Shown one piece after another: positions 11,793 to 24,082 of a stretch of DNA of 64,000 bases. Position numbers and translations under genes: made by a program. Below the pieces are notes generated by a model, which was given only the letters and a program-made list of their open reading frames with translations, did no database searches and was not told the DNA's origin. This stretch comes from Myrmaecium sp. VS I D KN 1 (taxonomy: Eukaryota > Ascomycota > Dothideomycetes > Valsariales > Valsariaceae). The stretch lies in NCBI GenBank assembly GCA_019775845.1, contig JADQAV010000036.1, positions 1-64,000 of the forward strand, given 5' to 3'. Each line of letters starts with the position of its first letter. The first letter of the stretch is position 1.

Positions 11793-13753
11793 CTACGACA
11801 TGTAGTATAGCCGGCTGCCCTTTTCCGACTTCCCTTCAACCTCCCAATTCAGCTTCACGCTCAAACTCCTCGGGTTATCCTCCAGTGTCGTGTACGCGAT
11901 CGTGCCCTTGATCTTGCTGCCCTTCTCCAATGGCAGCGTCTTGGCTCTCGGGGTGTTCTTCAAGAAGCATTGAAACCAATGGGTCTGCGTGCCGTAGGGT
12001 CCGGTGGTGAAAGCATGACCGCCGGCTTTGGCGTACTCCTCCGCGGTGATGCCGTCGTCGATGGTGGCCGAGGAAGAAGTCGCGAAGAAGTTGTCGAACC
12101 AGATGAGGAAGCCATCCAGATGGTCGATGTCCTTGTCTACTTGCAACGAGAAGGGCTCGGTGAAGGAGAGATCCTTCTTGGCCGCCGAGTGCAGCGACAG
12201 GTGGCGAAACAGCGTCGACTCGCCGCAGACCACTTCCGAGCCATGGGGATCCACTTCGATGGCAGTCTTCCCTTCCTTGTCCTCTTCCTTCATCATCGCC
12301 AGCATGTCAAAGCCATACACATCCGCCCAGAAGCTCTCGCGCTCCTGGTAGCGACGCTCGTCGTTCACCGGCGCGATGCGCAAGCTCATGTGCGACGGCA
12401 CCATCAGCCCACCGGGCACAAGGTACCGGTCTCTCGCCCACAGCACCGAGTCAAACATGGACTCGTAAAGCAGTCCGTAACCCATCCACTCCGACACGAT
12501 GATGTCCACCTTGTCGACGGGCAGCACCACCTCCTCAATCTTCCCGCGGATAAACGTGATCTTCTCAGTCATTCCGTTTGCATACGCAATCTCCCTGGCC
12601 TTCTGGATGATATCCGAGTTGTCCACCGCAATGACCTTGGCCGCCCCCGCTCTCGCACAGAACATGCTCAGGATGCCCGTCCCACACCCAACATCCAGTA
12701 CCGTCTTTCCAGCGAAGAGATGCTTGTTGTCGTAAATGAAGTCGCGATATCCCTCCGTGCGAACCTTGTCGCCAAGCATGGTGGCATGGATGTTGCGGTC
12801 CGAGTAACCCTTGAAGTACGCATCGTCGTCCTCCTTCAGCCGGTCTGCCATCGGCTTGCCCTGGGCCTTCTCCCCCGAGGCTTCCAGGTTCTTTAGATCA
12901 TCCTCCAACCGCAAGGCTTCAAGCCGCTGCAATTCCTGCAGCCGCGCAATCAGCTCTTCCTTTTCCTGCTCCAGCTGCGCCACCTTGACGCCAAGGTCCT
13001 CGCTCGAGCTGGGGACGCCGTCAACCTGACTGCGATCCACGGTGGAAGTGGGTTGCGGCAGGTCATCCAGGGAGAACAGCAGGGCGTCGTCTTCCAGCAC
13101 GGGCTGCATGTACTTCACATCTTCGAACAGAGCCTTGGAGGAGACATCCGGATTCATGTTGCCCTTGGCGACCTCGGATCGAATGTAGTTGACCAGCTTT
13201 ATAGTGTCATAGAAGTCAAGCCCTGAGGAAATAACGTTAGAGACCAGCCGTACGAATGGCACCAATATAGACGCGAACGTGAGAAAAAAAAAGCCGAGAA
13301 CCAGAGGTTTAGGAACAGCCAGTGGGAATTGAATGGAAAATACACACGCAACGAAGAAAAAGAAAGAAAGAAAACGACCAAGACAGTATTCAATCCCATT
13401 GAAAGCATAGACAAGAACAAGACCCATACGACAGCACGTCAAACCGATATAAAAGAAGAGCAAAAACGAAAAGAAAAAAGAAAAAAGGGTCACAACGTAA
13501 CCCATCACAACTCACCCAGCCGATCCCGCACCCCCAAGAAATCAAACCCAAACCGATCGCGAACGTGGTCAAGCATGGCGAGGGGATCCGCGAAAGTCGC
13601 CCCGTCCCCAAACAGGCTCACCACCGGCGGCATCTCCTCCACATCGGGCTCCACATCCTCCCAGCCAGCCTCCCTGCGGGCGACCTCAGCCGGATCGTAC
13701 TGCGACGCCGTACCGGAGGAGGAGGAGGACGCAGCAGAGTCGTAGTCGGCCAT
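11793..13753 (-). CDS. PRMT3: PRMT3-type protein arginine N-methyltransferase
   Basis: Two exons (13516-13753 and 11793-13222) across a 293-nt intron give 555 residues. The start is the ATG at 13753; the codon before it is GTG. Class I methyltransferase motifs are clear: VLDVGCGTG at 254-262 (AdoMet loop), acidic D280, the double-E loop with SEWMGY and E324/E333, and the THW loop at 493-495. Residues about 155-195 form a coiled coil. The region matching the PRMT3 N-terminal zinc finger (residues about 46-70) reads SLFG where PRMT3 has a Cys-x2-Cys pair, so metal binding is probably lost. The enzyme deposits asymmetric dimethylarginine; the classic PRMT3 substrate is ribosomal protein uS5 (Rps2) in the cytosol. 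Catalytic assignment is strong. The Aspergillus counterpart is called rmtB. Confidence 0.93.
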
Positions 13754-15086
13754 CACGTCGGTGGAGCTTGATCGGCTCTCTTTCTTTTTTTCTTCTTTCC
13801 TCCGAGGGAGAAATGTTCCGTGTCCCGGACAAGCGCTTGAACACCTGCGATCAAAGCTGGAGCAACGAAGGATACAGTATGTATATCTGTAGATATGGAG
13901 GTAGGCAAGATTGTGAGGATACTTCTCCGCTGTTAGCGGGGGAAATGGGAAGAAAAAGTGAGGGACCCGGCTGCCAAGGCCAAACGTTCTGGACTGCTGT
14001 TTCGTGGGGAAAGCCCCGCCACACCGTAGGGCTGTCTGTTTATGCCTCAGGCCTACAAAACTCAGTTCTGCCAGAAGAGCTTTGAGACGACATATCTAAT
14101 GTGAGCCGCGGTTATAATGATGAAGTACACCTCCTGGCGCAGCCAGTCGTCAGCGCATTCTTACCGTTAGCAAAGACAAGCCAAATCAACAGGCTATAAA
14201 CTAAAGCGAATCTGATCCCATATATATATCAAGTATATCTATAGTATATCCACGCTACACCAAACCAAACACCAGGTTGGAGAAGAGGAAAAAAAAAAAA
14301 AAAAAGCGTCATGTCAGATCATATATTACAAGAGAAATCCCAAATGAGAAGAAGAAGCGATAGCACGCTGTACAGTAAAGTACAGTACATTCAGCCACAG
14401 CCGACCCTCTCTTTCGCCGCTCTTGTTCGCGGCGCGAGTCAACGGGTGGAAGAAGGAAAGGAGGGGAATAAGGAAAGAAGAAGGAAGGACTTGGCATGAT
14501 GAAAAAAAGAGAGTCTGCCTTGACTTGCAACACGCAAGGAGTAAGTACATACATACAGAACATACTTATATGTAAAAAGAAAAGGCGACGCGACGCGACA
14601 GCTGTTGCCTGACCATCTAAATAGCAGGAAAAACAGACAGAACATCGAAGCAGAACAAGCGAAGAAAAGCCTTCTTCCCTCCTCTCACTCACTCACACAT
14701 ACACTCTCTGGCTCCCCCTTCCCAAGATTGCAAAAAAGAAGAACCCCCACCTTCAAGTGTGTGATGATCAGCTCCCCAGGAGCTACCCCACACACACATA
14801 TGGTATATGTATATCTGCCTCCCAATTTCCCGGAGAAAGAAAGGTAAGAAAGAAAAAAAAAGTAGGTAGAGCAAACGCCTCCAACCGCCGTGGACTCCTC
14901 AAAAGAAAATGTGCGATATGTGTCTGCTCCCTTGCACGACAATTGCAGGGCAAGCAAGATATACAAGGCTAACTGATCCAGGCGTGCCTGTCTAAGCTGC
15001 GTTGACACCCGGATGCAAGGTTGAGGCCAACGCATCCCGAACTCAGGGCCCGAAAAGCAGTGTGTACCGTAATGATGGCCGTATGT
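13754..15086. other. Intergenic region between PRMT3 and the TBC gene
   Basis: This 1.3-kb region carries the PRMT promoter and the TBC gene 3' flank. It contains an (AT)n stretch near 14220 and an A-run at about 14288-14305. A small hairpin-forming sequence near 14130 (CTGGC, three bases, GCCAG) is also present. No open frame is convincing. Confidence 0.5.
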
Positions 15087-18000
15087 TTACTTCTCCGCCG
15101 GACTCGCCGCCGCGCTGACGCTCCGCTTGCCCCAGAACCACCCGCCCCCGGTGGAAGCGGGAGGGGTGGCGACCGATGCAGGCGCCGGGCTGGTCGCCCG
15201 TCCGAAGAACCCGCCGGCGATCGTGGTAGTCGAGGGTTCGCTCGGGCTCGGCTTATGCGCCAGTCCCCCGCCAGGCGACGTTCCCAGCTGGCCCGGACTT
15301 TGCGCACCCAACAGCTTCTTCATGCCTTCGTACTTGGCCTTCATCTCCTCGAGCTCCTGCTTGGCGATCGCCTGCGCCGTCTTGGCCGAGACCAGCTCTT
15401 GAAGCAGCGCCTCCTGGTCCATCGTCGGCTGACTGGTAGGCGCCTGCTGCTGGCTCTGGTTCTGGAGCGTGAGACTGCGAGCGGAGAGTGAGCTGCTCCG
15501 CTTTCCAAAATCCGATCCAGGCGTCCTGCGCTCCCAGTCCTTCGCACTCCTTTGGCTCGCACTCCGTGCAAGTTTCAACTCGCGAAGGCCGTTGCTGCTG
15601 ATAGAGTCGCAAGTGTCGGTTCTAGTGAGCCCACCAGGAGAACTGTCGGCATCGCTGCTCCACGGAAGACTAGGTTTGCGTGCATTGTTTTTGAGCTCTT
15701 GGATGATCCTCTCCAGGCGCTGCCTCTCGCTGTACGATTCCTGGAGGCGATGACGAGCCTCCCGGAGCTGGTCGCGCTGCGACTGGGTTTCCCGCTTAGA
15801 CTCGGAGAGCTGACGGGTTAAGGATGCTGAATGGGTCTGTAGGTGCTTGATCTGGTCATGGGCACTCGAAAGAGAATTACGAAGGGAGGCCTTGGTCTCG
15901 AAGACGGACGATGTGCGGTGGTGTTTGATGCCGCCAAGGCGGGTGTGAAGCGTTTCGAGGAGACTCAAAATGTCTGGGGGATAATCGGGGGTGGAAGCAG
16001 CGGGTTTGTTCTGAGTAAGCTCCGCAATGGTAGTAGTACGTCGTCGAGCATCACGGGTATCGGTGAAGGAGGCTCGGCGCTTGCCGAGCATTGGCTTATC
16101 ATCTCGCAACTTATCCACCAGGGAGAGCATAAGGCGTTGGTCTTCCCTGCGCTCTTCGCGCTCCTTTTGGAGATGAGCGTTGATCATGGCGACTTCGCGC
16201 TGCTGCTCGCTGAGCGCGGTAAGAAGGTCCTCGATCTGAGTGTGGAGGTCCTTGTCATGGTTCGAAACCGTGAATCGAATGCTAGAGGTGCCAACCTCCC
16301 CGTGCGACTTGAGTGAGAATGCGTCTCCATTGGAATCCCGCGATATGTTTGGCTCGGTTATAACTGTGCTGAGGGTATTGGTCGAAGAACCGTCAGATGC
16401 TTCTACCGAGTTAAGCGTGGAGGCGATGCTCTGCTTCGAAGGGCTGCGGCGCAGGAAGCTGACGGGGCGCGAAGGCGCTTGCAGACCGGGGCTCGTGGAA
16501 CCTGATTTGCTGTTATTCGCAGGCGCCCACAGACGTCCCAAGAAACGGGATGCGGCGCTTTGCACATTGGAGAATGTGCTGGTCCTCAGCGGCGAATCCT
16601 CCTGGGAGTCCTTGAAGCGGGCTTCCAGGGCGGTAAGGCGCTCGCGTGTGACAACACCGGTAAAGCTGCAGAAGTCGTTAACAAGCTCATCCGCCGACTT
16701 GGCGTTACGCCCGTATGGGTCCCAAAGTGCGCGCGACAGCAGAAGCTGCATGACGTCCTCAAATTCGTGGGAGGCTAGGATCCGCTGCTCGTTGCGGCGC
16801 ATGATTGACAGCGCGACGCGCATGATCGTTTCCGAAGCGCCCTCCGCAAAGATAACATCGTAGATGCGGAAGAGCATAGGCAGCGGGCAGGTAGTGGCAA
16901 AGAAAGACAGGAACCATTGCGAGAGATAGGCCGCCTCAACTTCCAACTCGTCGAGGTGTTTGGCAACCTTGGGTATGTGCTGCGCCAGCAGTTTCTGGAA
17001 TTGGTAAATTCGGAGATGAAGCCCGGAAAGGTCTGGGAGGAAGCAAGATCGCAGGTCGTAGTCTTCCATAAGCCTGCCGTCCGTTAGTAGATGCGTGTGG
17101 AAGCGATGTCTCAAGCAATGGCATACCGAACCAACACACAGAAAGCCTCCTTTTCTCCCATCTGCATGAGGAGAGGTCCCACCAAGAATCCGAGCCCCTG
17201 GCAGTAACCGATCTTCGGATCATACAAGCTAAAGCACTTGAGCACTCTGCCCAGCATCTTCTGGCCTTCGCCCTCCGCATCGCGGAACATGTCCACACCA
17301 GGGAAGCTGCGTCCAATGTCCTTGTTGATGATGATCTCGTACGGACTGGGTTCGCCGACGAGCCGATCATAGGCCTCTTCGATGTCCTTGTCCCTGGCTC
17401 CAGCCATGCTGACCCAAACGATACCACGGAGCGGGCCCGGCACACCGCTGCGAATCTTGTTGGATGTCAAAGTCGGCAGACGTTGCACGGTTTGGGGGTA
17501 GTCCCTGACGAGGGCAGCCCAAAACTCCAGATCCGTCATCGGCGGGGGAGAAGGAAGCTGAGACTGCCGCATGTTGGCGACCATGTTGTCTTGGACGATC
17601 TTCTTCAGCTGCTGTATGGAGGGGGGACGCGATTGGCTTCGAGCGCGGTGTTTCGTGCTGGCTTTGGGATCATTCTTGAGTCCAGATTTCGGATTGGTGG
17701 CCAGAAGGTTGTTTTCTTGCTCCAATCGAGCGAGGAGCAACGCCGTGGACTGCGAATGTTAGCGATGGAACAGACGGCGTGGTGCCCGCGCCGTCACCTA
17801 CCTCATCGGAGCCCTCGTCACGAACTTCATTTGACTCGGTCGTTTCCAGCTGCTCCCAATCGACGTGGGCACTCTCTTCAGAGCTAGAGCTGTTGCTCCG
17901 CGACCGATCCGATGCCGTGGACTTCCTCAGCTCTTCGGCGAGGATTTCAGCAGTCTTGAGCGTAGCTCGGCTAAACCGCTTCTCCTCCTCGGCAATCACT

Positions 18001-18236
18001 TCCTCAAACGAGTTCTGACGGGTAACCCTCTTCTCCTCCTCCATCGCCGTATCGTGCCTCTCAACTTTGCGGTGGTCGTCTTCCATCTCGGTGGTGTCGG
18101 AAAGACTGACGGTGACCATGGAGTCGGTGGGAAGGGGCTTGCCCTCGGCATGGGCACGGGTCGAGCGGATGGTAATCTCGCTAGCAGAGTCCGTGATGAC
18201 ATGTGCACCATCTGCAGACTCCATGGTGTGAAGCAT
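15087..18236 (-). CDS. GYP5: TBC-domain Rab GTPase-activating protein (Gyp5-like)
   Basis: Three exons (17802-18236, 17127-17749, 15087-17073) with 52- and 53-nt introns give 1014 residues. The start is taken at 18236; a second in-frame ATG at 18224 has an equally good context (ACACC before it). The N-terminus is acidic and Ser-rich. The TBC domain spans about 246-460 with both catalytic fingers intact: the Arg finger in INKDIGR (about 286-292) and the Gln finger in YCQGLGF (about 327). Long coiled-coil segments follow, around residues 600-690, 760-830 and 930-970, separated by Ser-rich linkers. This layout matches Gyp5/EVI5-type GAPs that stimulate GTP hydrolysis by Ypt1/Sec4-class Rabs in ER-Golgi or exocytic traffic. 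GAP activity is secure by motif; the exact Rab target is inference. Confidence 0.9.
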
Positions 18237-21200
18237 TGTCCTCTTCAAAGCAGAGACATGGGCCGGATGAATGTAACTCAAGGAAAGGGTGTGTAGGTAA
18301 GGATAGTCGGTACAGGCGTGTGGACTCCTTTTCTCGGCAGCGGTGCGGTGGAACCGATGCTCTCTGGACGTCCAGCGGACGGACTGTAGAGTGTCTGCCC
18401 TGGCTCAATCGGCGGTGGACGTGCGGAGGGGGAGAGCGGAGCCGGTTGGGCAAAGGGCGCTTCGGTCGTGTTTCAAAAGACTGTCGACTTCAATGCAACG
18501 GGTGGAGGAGGTTCGGGGGAGGGTGCAGCAGCAAGGGCAGGCAAGCGAGAGCGGATAGCAATGACAAAAGGATGTAAAGAGTGTCTGGATACAAAAGAAG
18601 CACCGCGCTAAAGGAGAGACGTGCCGGTGGTTGGCAGGTTGTGCAGGAACAGGTGGGTTGGGATCGAGGGGGATGCAGTGTCAAGCCTTAGAGGGGTGGT
18701 GGGTGGATTATTCGGGGGGTGTGGAAGACGAGGCACAATCTACGCTTATCGCGCGGGTTCAGGAGAGAGAGGGAGCTTGGGAGGCTTGACCGGGGGGCGG
18801 TGACGCGCTAAGCTTCAAGGAGCAGACCGACGTTGGCAATGGGCGAAGGAGGGCTCGCGCAAGCTGCTCGAAACGGTGCGAGTAATGAAAATCCGTCATT
18901 TCATAGGTCCATCATCCATCATGCTCTGTTCGGCATATTGAAGAGTGAAGAGTGAAGCAGTCCATTCATATAGGTTCTGATGTTTCCACACATACCGTTT
19001 ACTGGCACTGTATATAAGCACCGATGTACATACAGTATTGGGTAGTTAATAAATAGTACTATGTGGTTACGACGATTTACATACTTACCTTACTGTACCA
19101 ATTACTCCCGTCTGCATGTCTATCCGGTAGTGATCCTCGCAGTCACACAACGCACATGGCTCCTGACCGGCTTCTTCTCCATCCAGCCGTGTCCCGTTCC
19201 TGGATCGTCCGGTCCCCTTCCCGACCTGACTGGACAGGCTGGCGCGCGGCCATCGCACGAAAGCACGTGTTTGACGCGGCTGCCGACGCCCGCCGACACC
19301 CGCCGATTCCCGCAAAGAGCATGGCCTGCGTTTATACCAGCATCCTCCGCCTACCGCCTCCGCTCCCCCGCCATCAACATCACCAACTCAAACCTCCCTC
19401 CCACCACCCGTCCGTCAATCCCGCGTCCCGTCCGCCCCGTCAGTTACCGTGCAACGTCCGCCATCAAGCAGCAGTCTAGACGCCCATCCACCAGCCCTAC
19501 ACCTATCGGTTGATATAGGAACAGTCGACGTGGGGTGCAGGTGGCCCTCCAGCCCGGGGAGGCTGGGCTCCGTCATACACGCCATGCTTGCCTCGTCAAC
19601 TCTGTTTTTGTTTTTTGTTGTTTTTTTCTCGCGCGTCTGTCTGTCTGCCTGCCTGCCATCGAAACATTCGAATTGTTTGTTTGCGTGCGATCCCACCTAG
19701 ATTTTCCTGGATCCTGGGCGACGATGCCCACCGGCGTTTTCGATTTGTTTCCTGAACAATCATGCCAATGTTTGTCATTGACCGCTCTTTCCGTCCAAGC
19801 TATGCATGCGTCGCTCTCGGCTCGCGTCATCATCCGGGTCGGTTGTCTCTTCCCGTGTCACCCGCTGCGCAGTTACCCGTGAGCTTGTGCAAGGCACGTC
19901 TGTTGGACCTCACACAAGCTCTGTCGTGGATTTCCCTGTACTCATGCAGCAGTCGGTTGTTTCGCATCCTTCTAGAAATCGGCAGACTGCAACAGTGCGT
20001 TGTCCAGGGTGTGACATGGATGCGGAAGGTAATGTCTCCACCCGCGACGCCAAGCGTCTCCAGACATCGCTATAGCCGCATCATTAGCTGCGCTTGTATA
20101 GAGATGTAGTTGGCCTGTTGATACTTTGTCGAGTCGATGCTCGAGGCTCGCCCTCAGACCTTTCCCCGCTCCGAATGACGGTGTGTCGCAGTCTGCCAGA
20201 TGGCCAACGTACAGTGTTCTCCGCTTCAGTCTGAACGTGGGTGTTGGGCCGCAGCCTTGAACGTGCTTGCCAGCTGCGAATCCAAGAGGCCTACGATCGC
20301 ACCGTGCGCGGTCGCAAGGAAGAAAATGCTTCGCTGGCAAGGGCTTGACGAAAACTTCAAGGTTTATCGACCACGTTGCTCTCACCACTGTGCAGGCACA
20401 AGCTTCCGCACATCGCAGCTGTGCCTGACCGATGGTTCCTCTGCTTTGTACTTTGTTCTTGTCGAGTCTCTCAGAACACAAGGACCCAAGCAGCACTCCG
20501 GAAACGGAGAGACCTCAATGACCAAAATGAACCAAGCAAGATCACAATACGTCGAAAGAGATATACAAAGCCATAACAGTACCTGAACGTGCACAACGAT
20601 CTCGTCCACTGCTGTTTCCTTCGCTGCTGTCCAGCAGCAGGTTGGCATATGCAATAGCGCAGAGCATCGCTGTGCGATATCCCAGCACCTGGTATCGAGG
20701 CATATTCGTCGTTGTCTTCCTGCATTTCTAACCACTTCTCAGCGCAAGCTAACATGACACGAGCACTTTCAAAAGAATAATATCTGGTCGACGTGACTCC
20801 CGAGGCCAGATGATCGCGGCTCAGCCGAATTCCACAGGAAGGATCATCGGTAATGCCAAATGGCCGTCCTTTATTGTTGAAGGACGCAATTTTCGTTCTG
20901 TAGTTCCCTCATGTCGCATCTGTGACGTTCATGATGCTGCTGGCTACCTGGTGATCTCAAGTCTTCCTATGGAAGCCGTTGATTGCAATGTCTGACACGT
21001 CTGTTTCTGCTCGCTCTTCTTTTCTCCCCCTCCCTTTCTGCAAGGCACATGATGCGCATATATATGGCTGGAACCGGTGTCTGCTGCAGATCTGAGTGCT
21101 TGACATGACATCATCTCCAGTCAAATGAGATATATACCCCGGCGCCGTCAGGTGTTTCATACAAGGTCCCATCTTGCGCAGTTTTCTGAAATCGGCGATG

Positions 21201-21377
21201 ACAGTCTGTCGACGAGCAAGAGCTTGGTGGACGGGATGACAACGAGGTGCTGCCGAAGAAAACCACCGTGCTGCAAGTGCAGATCCTGAAGGTAACGAGA
21301 CTCACAGATGATGAAGGTTGAAGACCCCGATTTCCTCCTCCTTGGCGACCTCATCGCGGCTCTCGCCATGGCTCTCC
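18237..21377. other. Intergenic region without a supportable gene
   Basis: About 3.1 kb lies between the TBC gene start and the 3' end of the next minus-strand gene. Open frames of up to 174 codons occur on both strands, for example 19972-20496 minus and 19061-19513 plus. They lack family features and splice partners. The part next to 18237 presumably contains the TBC promoter and leader. Confidence 0.5.
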
Positions 21378-22397
21378 TCAACCCTGCCTCAAGGCTTGGT
21401 TGCGACGTCTGGTCTCCCAACCACGAAGGGCTGTTGCCCTTCTCTTGGCTTTCTTGGACAGACCAGGCTGCCGAACCGGAGCTTGAGGCAGGGGAGGGGG
21501 GGAGTCAACGGTCTCTAGGGCGGGCTCTGGCGACGGCGTGGGCGGGAGACTGGCGGCTGGAGGGGAAGGAGAGGGGGAAGGAGAGGAACACGCCGCGGAG
21601 AAAGAAGACGAGGATGGCTGACGAGCCGCCGCGGCAGCTCGCGCCGCTTGTCGCGCCGCCCTGCGCAGCTCCCAAGGCTTCATCCATGTGCGCTTGGTTG
21701 GCTCGGCAGGAATACTGACGTTGTTCACGGGCGTCTCGGCGGCAGGCTGTGCCGTCCCTTCATCAGGCGAGATGGTTAGCAGTCGCAGCCGCTTGGGGCT
21801 GCGCTCTGCCTCACTCTCTTCTTCCGAGTCGTCCTCCCTCCTGCGCTTCTCTCCACGGCTGCTGGCGACGCTGTCGGCTCTCTCTGCAGCGACGTGGACA
21901 CCCACCAGCGCCCGCATCAGCTCCATCCTCTCGGCTCTCTTGCCCCGTCTGCGGATGGCCTGGGCCTCCAGCTCGAGCTCCAGCATCTGGGCGTCGGTGA
22001 GGCGGCGCGGGAACACGATCGCGGGCCGTTCGTCCTCCTCGTCGCTCGAGGGCCAAGCCATCCGCGGATCGTACCAGTCCGGCCGACTGGCTGTGCTGTC
22101 CCGCTCCCAGAACCAGTCCTCCCTCCCGTCGTCGTCCGAGGGCTCGCGCCGCTCTTGCAGGTACTCCTCGCAGTCGCTGTCGGCGGGACCGGGCGGCGAG
22201 AGCGTGCCCAGCGCGTCCCGCTTGGGCCATGCGTTTTCGTTCGATGTCGCTTCGGTGTCGTGCTCGATGGAGGGGAGGATTTCCGGCACGATCTCGCGGT
22301 TCCTGAGGCGCCGTCCCTTGGTTTGCTTGCAGATGCAGGCGGGGATCTGGCAGAGGAACTTGCGGGGGGGAAGGACGGTGCTCACGTTGCTGTTCAT
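21378..22397 (-). CDS. Hypothetical basic/acidic nuclear-type protein
   Basis: The frame gives 339 residues from the ATG at 22397. The same frame stays open further upstream to 22847, but that extension is largely translated from a GTGATG-type repeat, so the internal ATG is preferred. Residues 9-25 hold three Cys (LCQIPACICK). The middle is strongly acidic, with EDWFWERD and SSDEEDE. Around residues 205-230 an acidic run sits between GEKRRR and SPKRLRLL, two good nuclear-localisation candidates. The C-terminus is Ala/Arg helix, then a Ser/Pro-rich stretch, then a basic tail (KKAKRRATALRGWETRRR). I do not recognise a family. A nuclear location is inferred from composition only. Confidence 0.6.
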   Translation of the reverse strand: MNSNVSTVLPPRKFLCQIPACICKQTKGRRLRNREIVPEILPSIEHDTEATSNENAWPKRDALGTLSPPGPADSDCEEYLQERREPSDDDGREDWFWERDSTASRPDWYDPRMAWPSSDEEDERPAIVFPRRLTDAQMLELELEAQAIRRRGKRAERMELMRALVGVHVAAERADSVASSRGEKRRREDDSEEESEAERSPKRLRLLTISPDEGTAQPAAETPVNNVSIPAEPTKRTWMKPWELRRAARQAARAAAAARQPSSSSFSAACSSPSPSPSPPAASLPPTPSPEPALETVDSPPPLPQAPVRQPGLSKKAKRRATALRGWETRRRNQALRQG

Positions 22398-22409
22398 GTT
22401 GACAGTCGT

Positions 22410-22560
22410 TGTGGTTGTGATGATGGTTATGATGAGGGTTGTGACGACGGTGATGATGAGTGTGATAGAGATGGCGACGGTGATGGTGATGGTGGTAGAG
22501 AAGTTTGTTGACGTCGATGTTGATCTTGACATTGACGGTTTGGTTGACGTTGACGCTATG
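22410..22560. repeat. Degenerate GTGATG / ATG-rich tandem tract
   Basis: An imperfect tandem of GTGATG, GACGGT and GATGGT units lies immediately upstream of the minus-strand gene starting at 22397. Translated on the minus strand it gives a Thr/Ile/Val-rich string. It is best read as a low-complexity leader or promoter segment. Confidence 0.6.
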
Positions 22561-24082
22561 GTCGTGACGTGCGACTCTGCTACGACGTTTGCTTGACAAC
22601 GACGCGAAGGATGGAAAAGAGAAGATCGGTGCGACGACGGTGAAGAGGAAGAATGATTTGTCGGTATGCAAATGTTAAGGTGTCTGCTGTTCAGAGAAAG
22701 CTGAGAATATGTCACACGTCTGTTGGAGTGAAGTAAGAAGAGCTTGTCAAAGGAGAACAGTCGTAAACGAAGCATTCTGGGATGAGAACCGGGAAGCTTA
22801 CAATAGAGGCCGGAAAAACTGTCGGATGCGTTTCGCAAACGGAACACTCCAGACTTGGGGGAAATTGGGTCAGTCCTTCATGGGTGGTTAGTTGTCATGG
22901 GAAAGAGGAAAAAAGCATTGGAATCAAAAGAATTCGGTGAGCTCTACCAGATGCAAATATACAACATAGTCTAACGTTAAATCTTCTCTTAGGCTGACTT
23001 AGCATTATCGTCACGGCGTGCAGCACTACATAGCATCGCCGTTGATGAAATCACACAGCCAGCCAGCGAGGGCTCGACGACGGCTTGTCTTCTTCTCATG
23101 CACGGCCGACGTAGCGTAGCGGACGAGTACACTACGATCGAAAGCCAGGTCAGCTTCCGCAGCACGTCCATTATCCGGACTGCTTATAAACGAAGCTACA
23201 CGTCCTTGTCCCAGCTGATCGGTCGTTGGAGTGGCATCTTTTTCTCTCCTTCGGTCTGGTTCAGAACCTTTCCTTCCGTCGACTTTCCAGATTCTACCGT
23301 GCGGGCTTGTATATACTCGCCTTTTGCTTTCGCTTCGGTTAAAAGTCTAATTTTGATCTACGCAAGTTCAACGCAAGCTGTGATAAGTTCTTCTCGCGGT
23401 GCTTTGCTTCCTCGCTCGATGTCTCGTCTTCCTCCGGAAGTTTTCGTGTTTTTGCCTTTGCTCGCGCGATGATGCCAAATCCCGCCGCCCTTGACGACCG
23501 ATCGTAGGAGAAAACGAAGAAGAAGCAAAAGGAGATCAAAGCTCAGGATCTGTTGCCCAAACCTACATGAATGAAGGAGACGGTTTCCATCCTTCGCCGT
23601 CCTGCCTGCGAGCCAGTCGCTACCCTACAATCAATCACTCAATACTCTTCGGAGAGATGGCAACATGCGAACCTTTTGTGCTCTCTGAGCTTGGTCGCCG
23701 TTTCCGTCTCACGTGTCCGCGGCTAGCTAAACTGGCCCCAATTCAACTCTTTCACGGACTGGTGCCAAAGTCCTTTTGTTTTTGCTCGGTTGCTGCTGGT
23801 TGGTGGAAGCTGGGCCGTCCCACGCGCGCGAGGGCCCAAAGTGTGACTGGTTAGTTTCCTGTCCAGCAAGGAAATCCGATGTTACGGTGTTTTTTCAGCA
23901 AAAGACTGTCCAGCTGTGAATGAATCATTTTGGTAACAAAAACATCTATATATTCTGTGGCTGTCTTTCCTCGTCTTGTTTCTGTTCTAATTTTTGGACA
24001 ACACACTTGCTTGCCTTTAGAGCGAGGGAATTTCTAAGCCCCGCCTGGTTCTGGAACAAGAGAATCGAAATATACCGGTATA
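22561..24082. other. Divergent intergenic region
   Basis: About 1.5 kb separates the minus-strand gene from the plus-strand gene starting at 24083. It contains TATA-like sequences (for example CTTATAAAC near 23183) and T-rich stretches. I see no convincing coding or RNA gene. Confidence 0.45.

Noticed and set aside
11970-12896. 308-codon plus-strand frame inside the PRMT gene
   Set aside because: Antisense shadow of the methyltransferase exon carrying all catalytic motifs.
14125-14175. tRNA-like D-arm (GGCGCAGCC...CAGCGC)
   Set aside because: The D-loop lacks the GG pair, the anticodon stem does not pair, and no T-arm follows.
22398-22847. N-terminal extension of the minus-strand gene giving a Thr/Ile-rich hydrophobic stretch
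   Set aside because: The extension is encoded by a GTGATG-type repeat and resembles a membrane helix only by composition; the ATG at 22397 is a simpler start.
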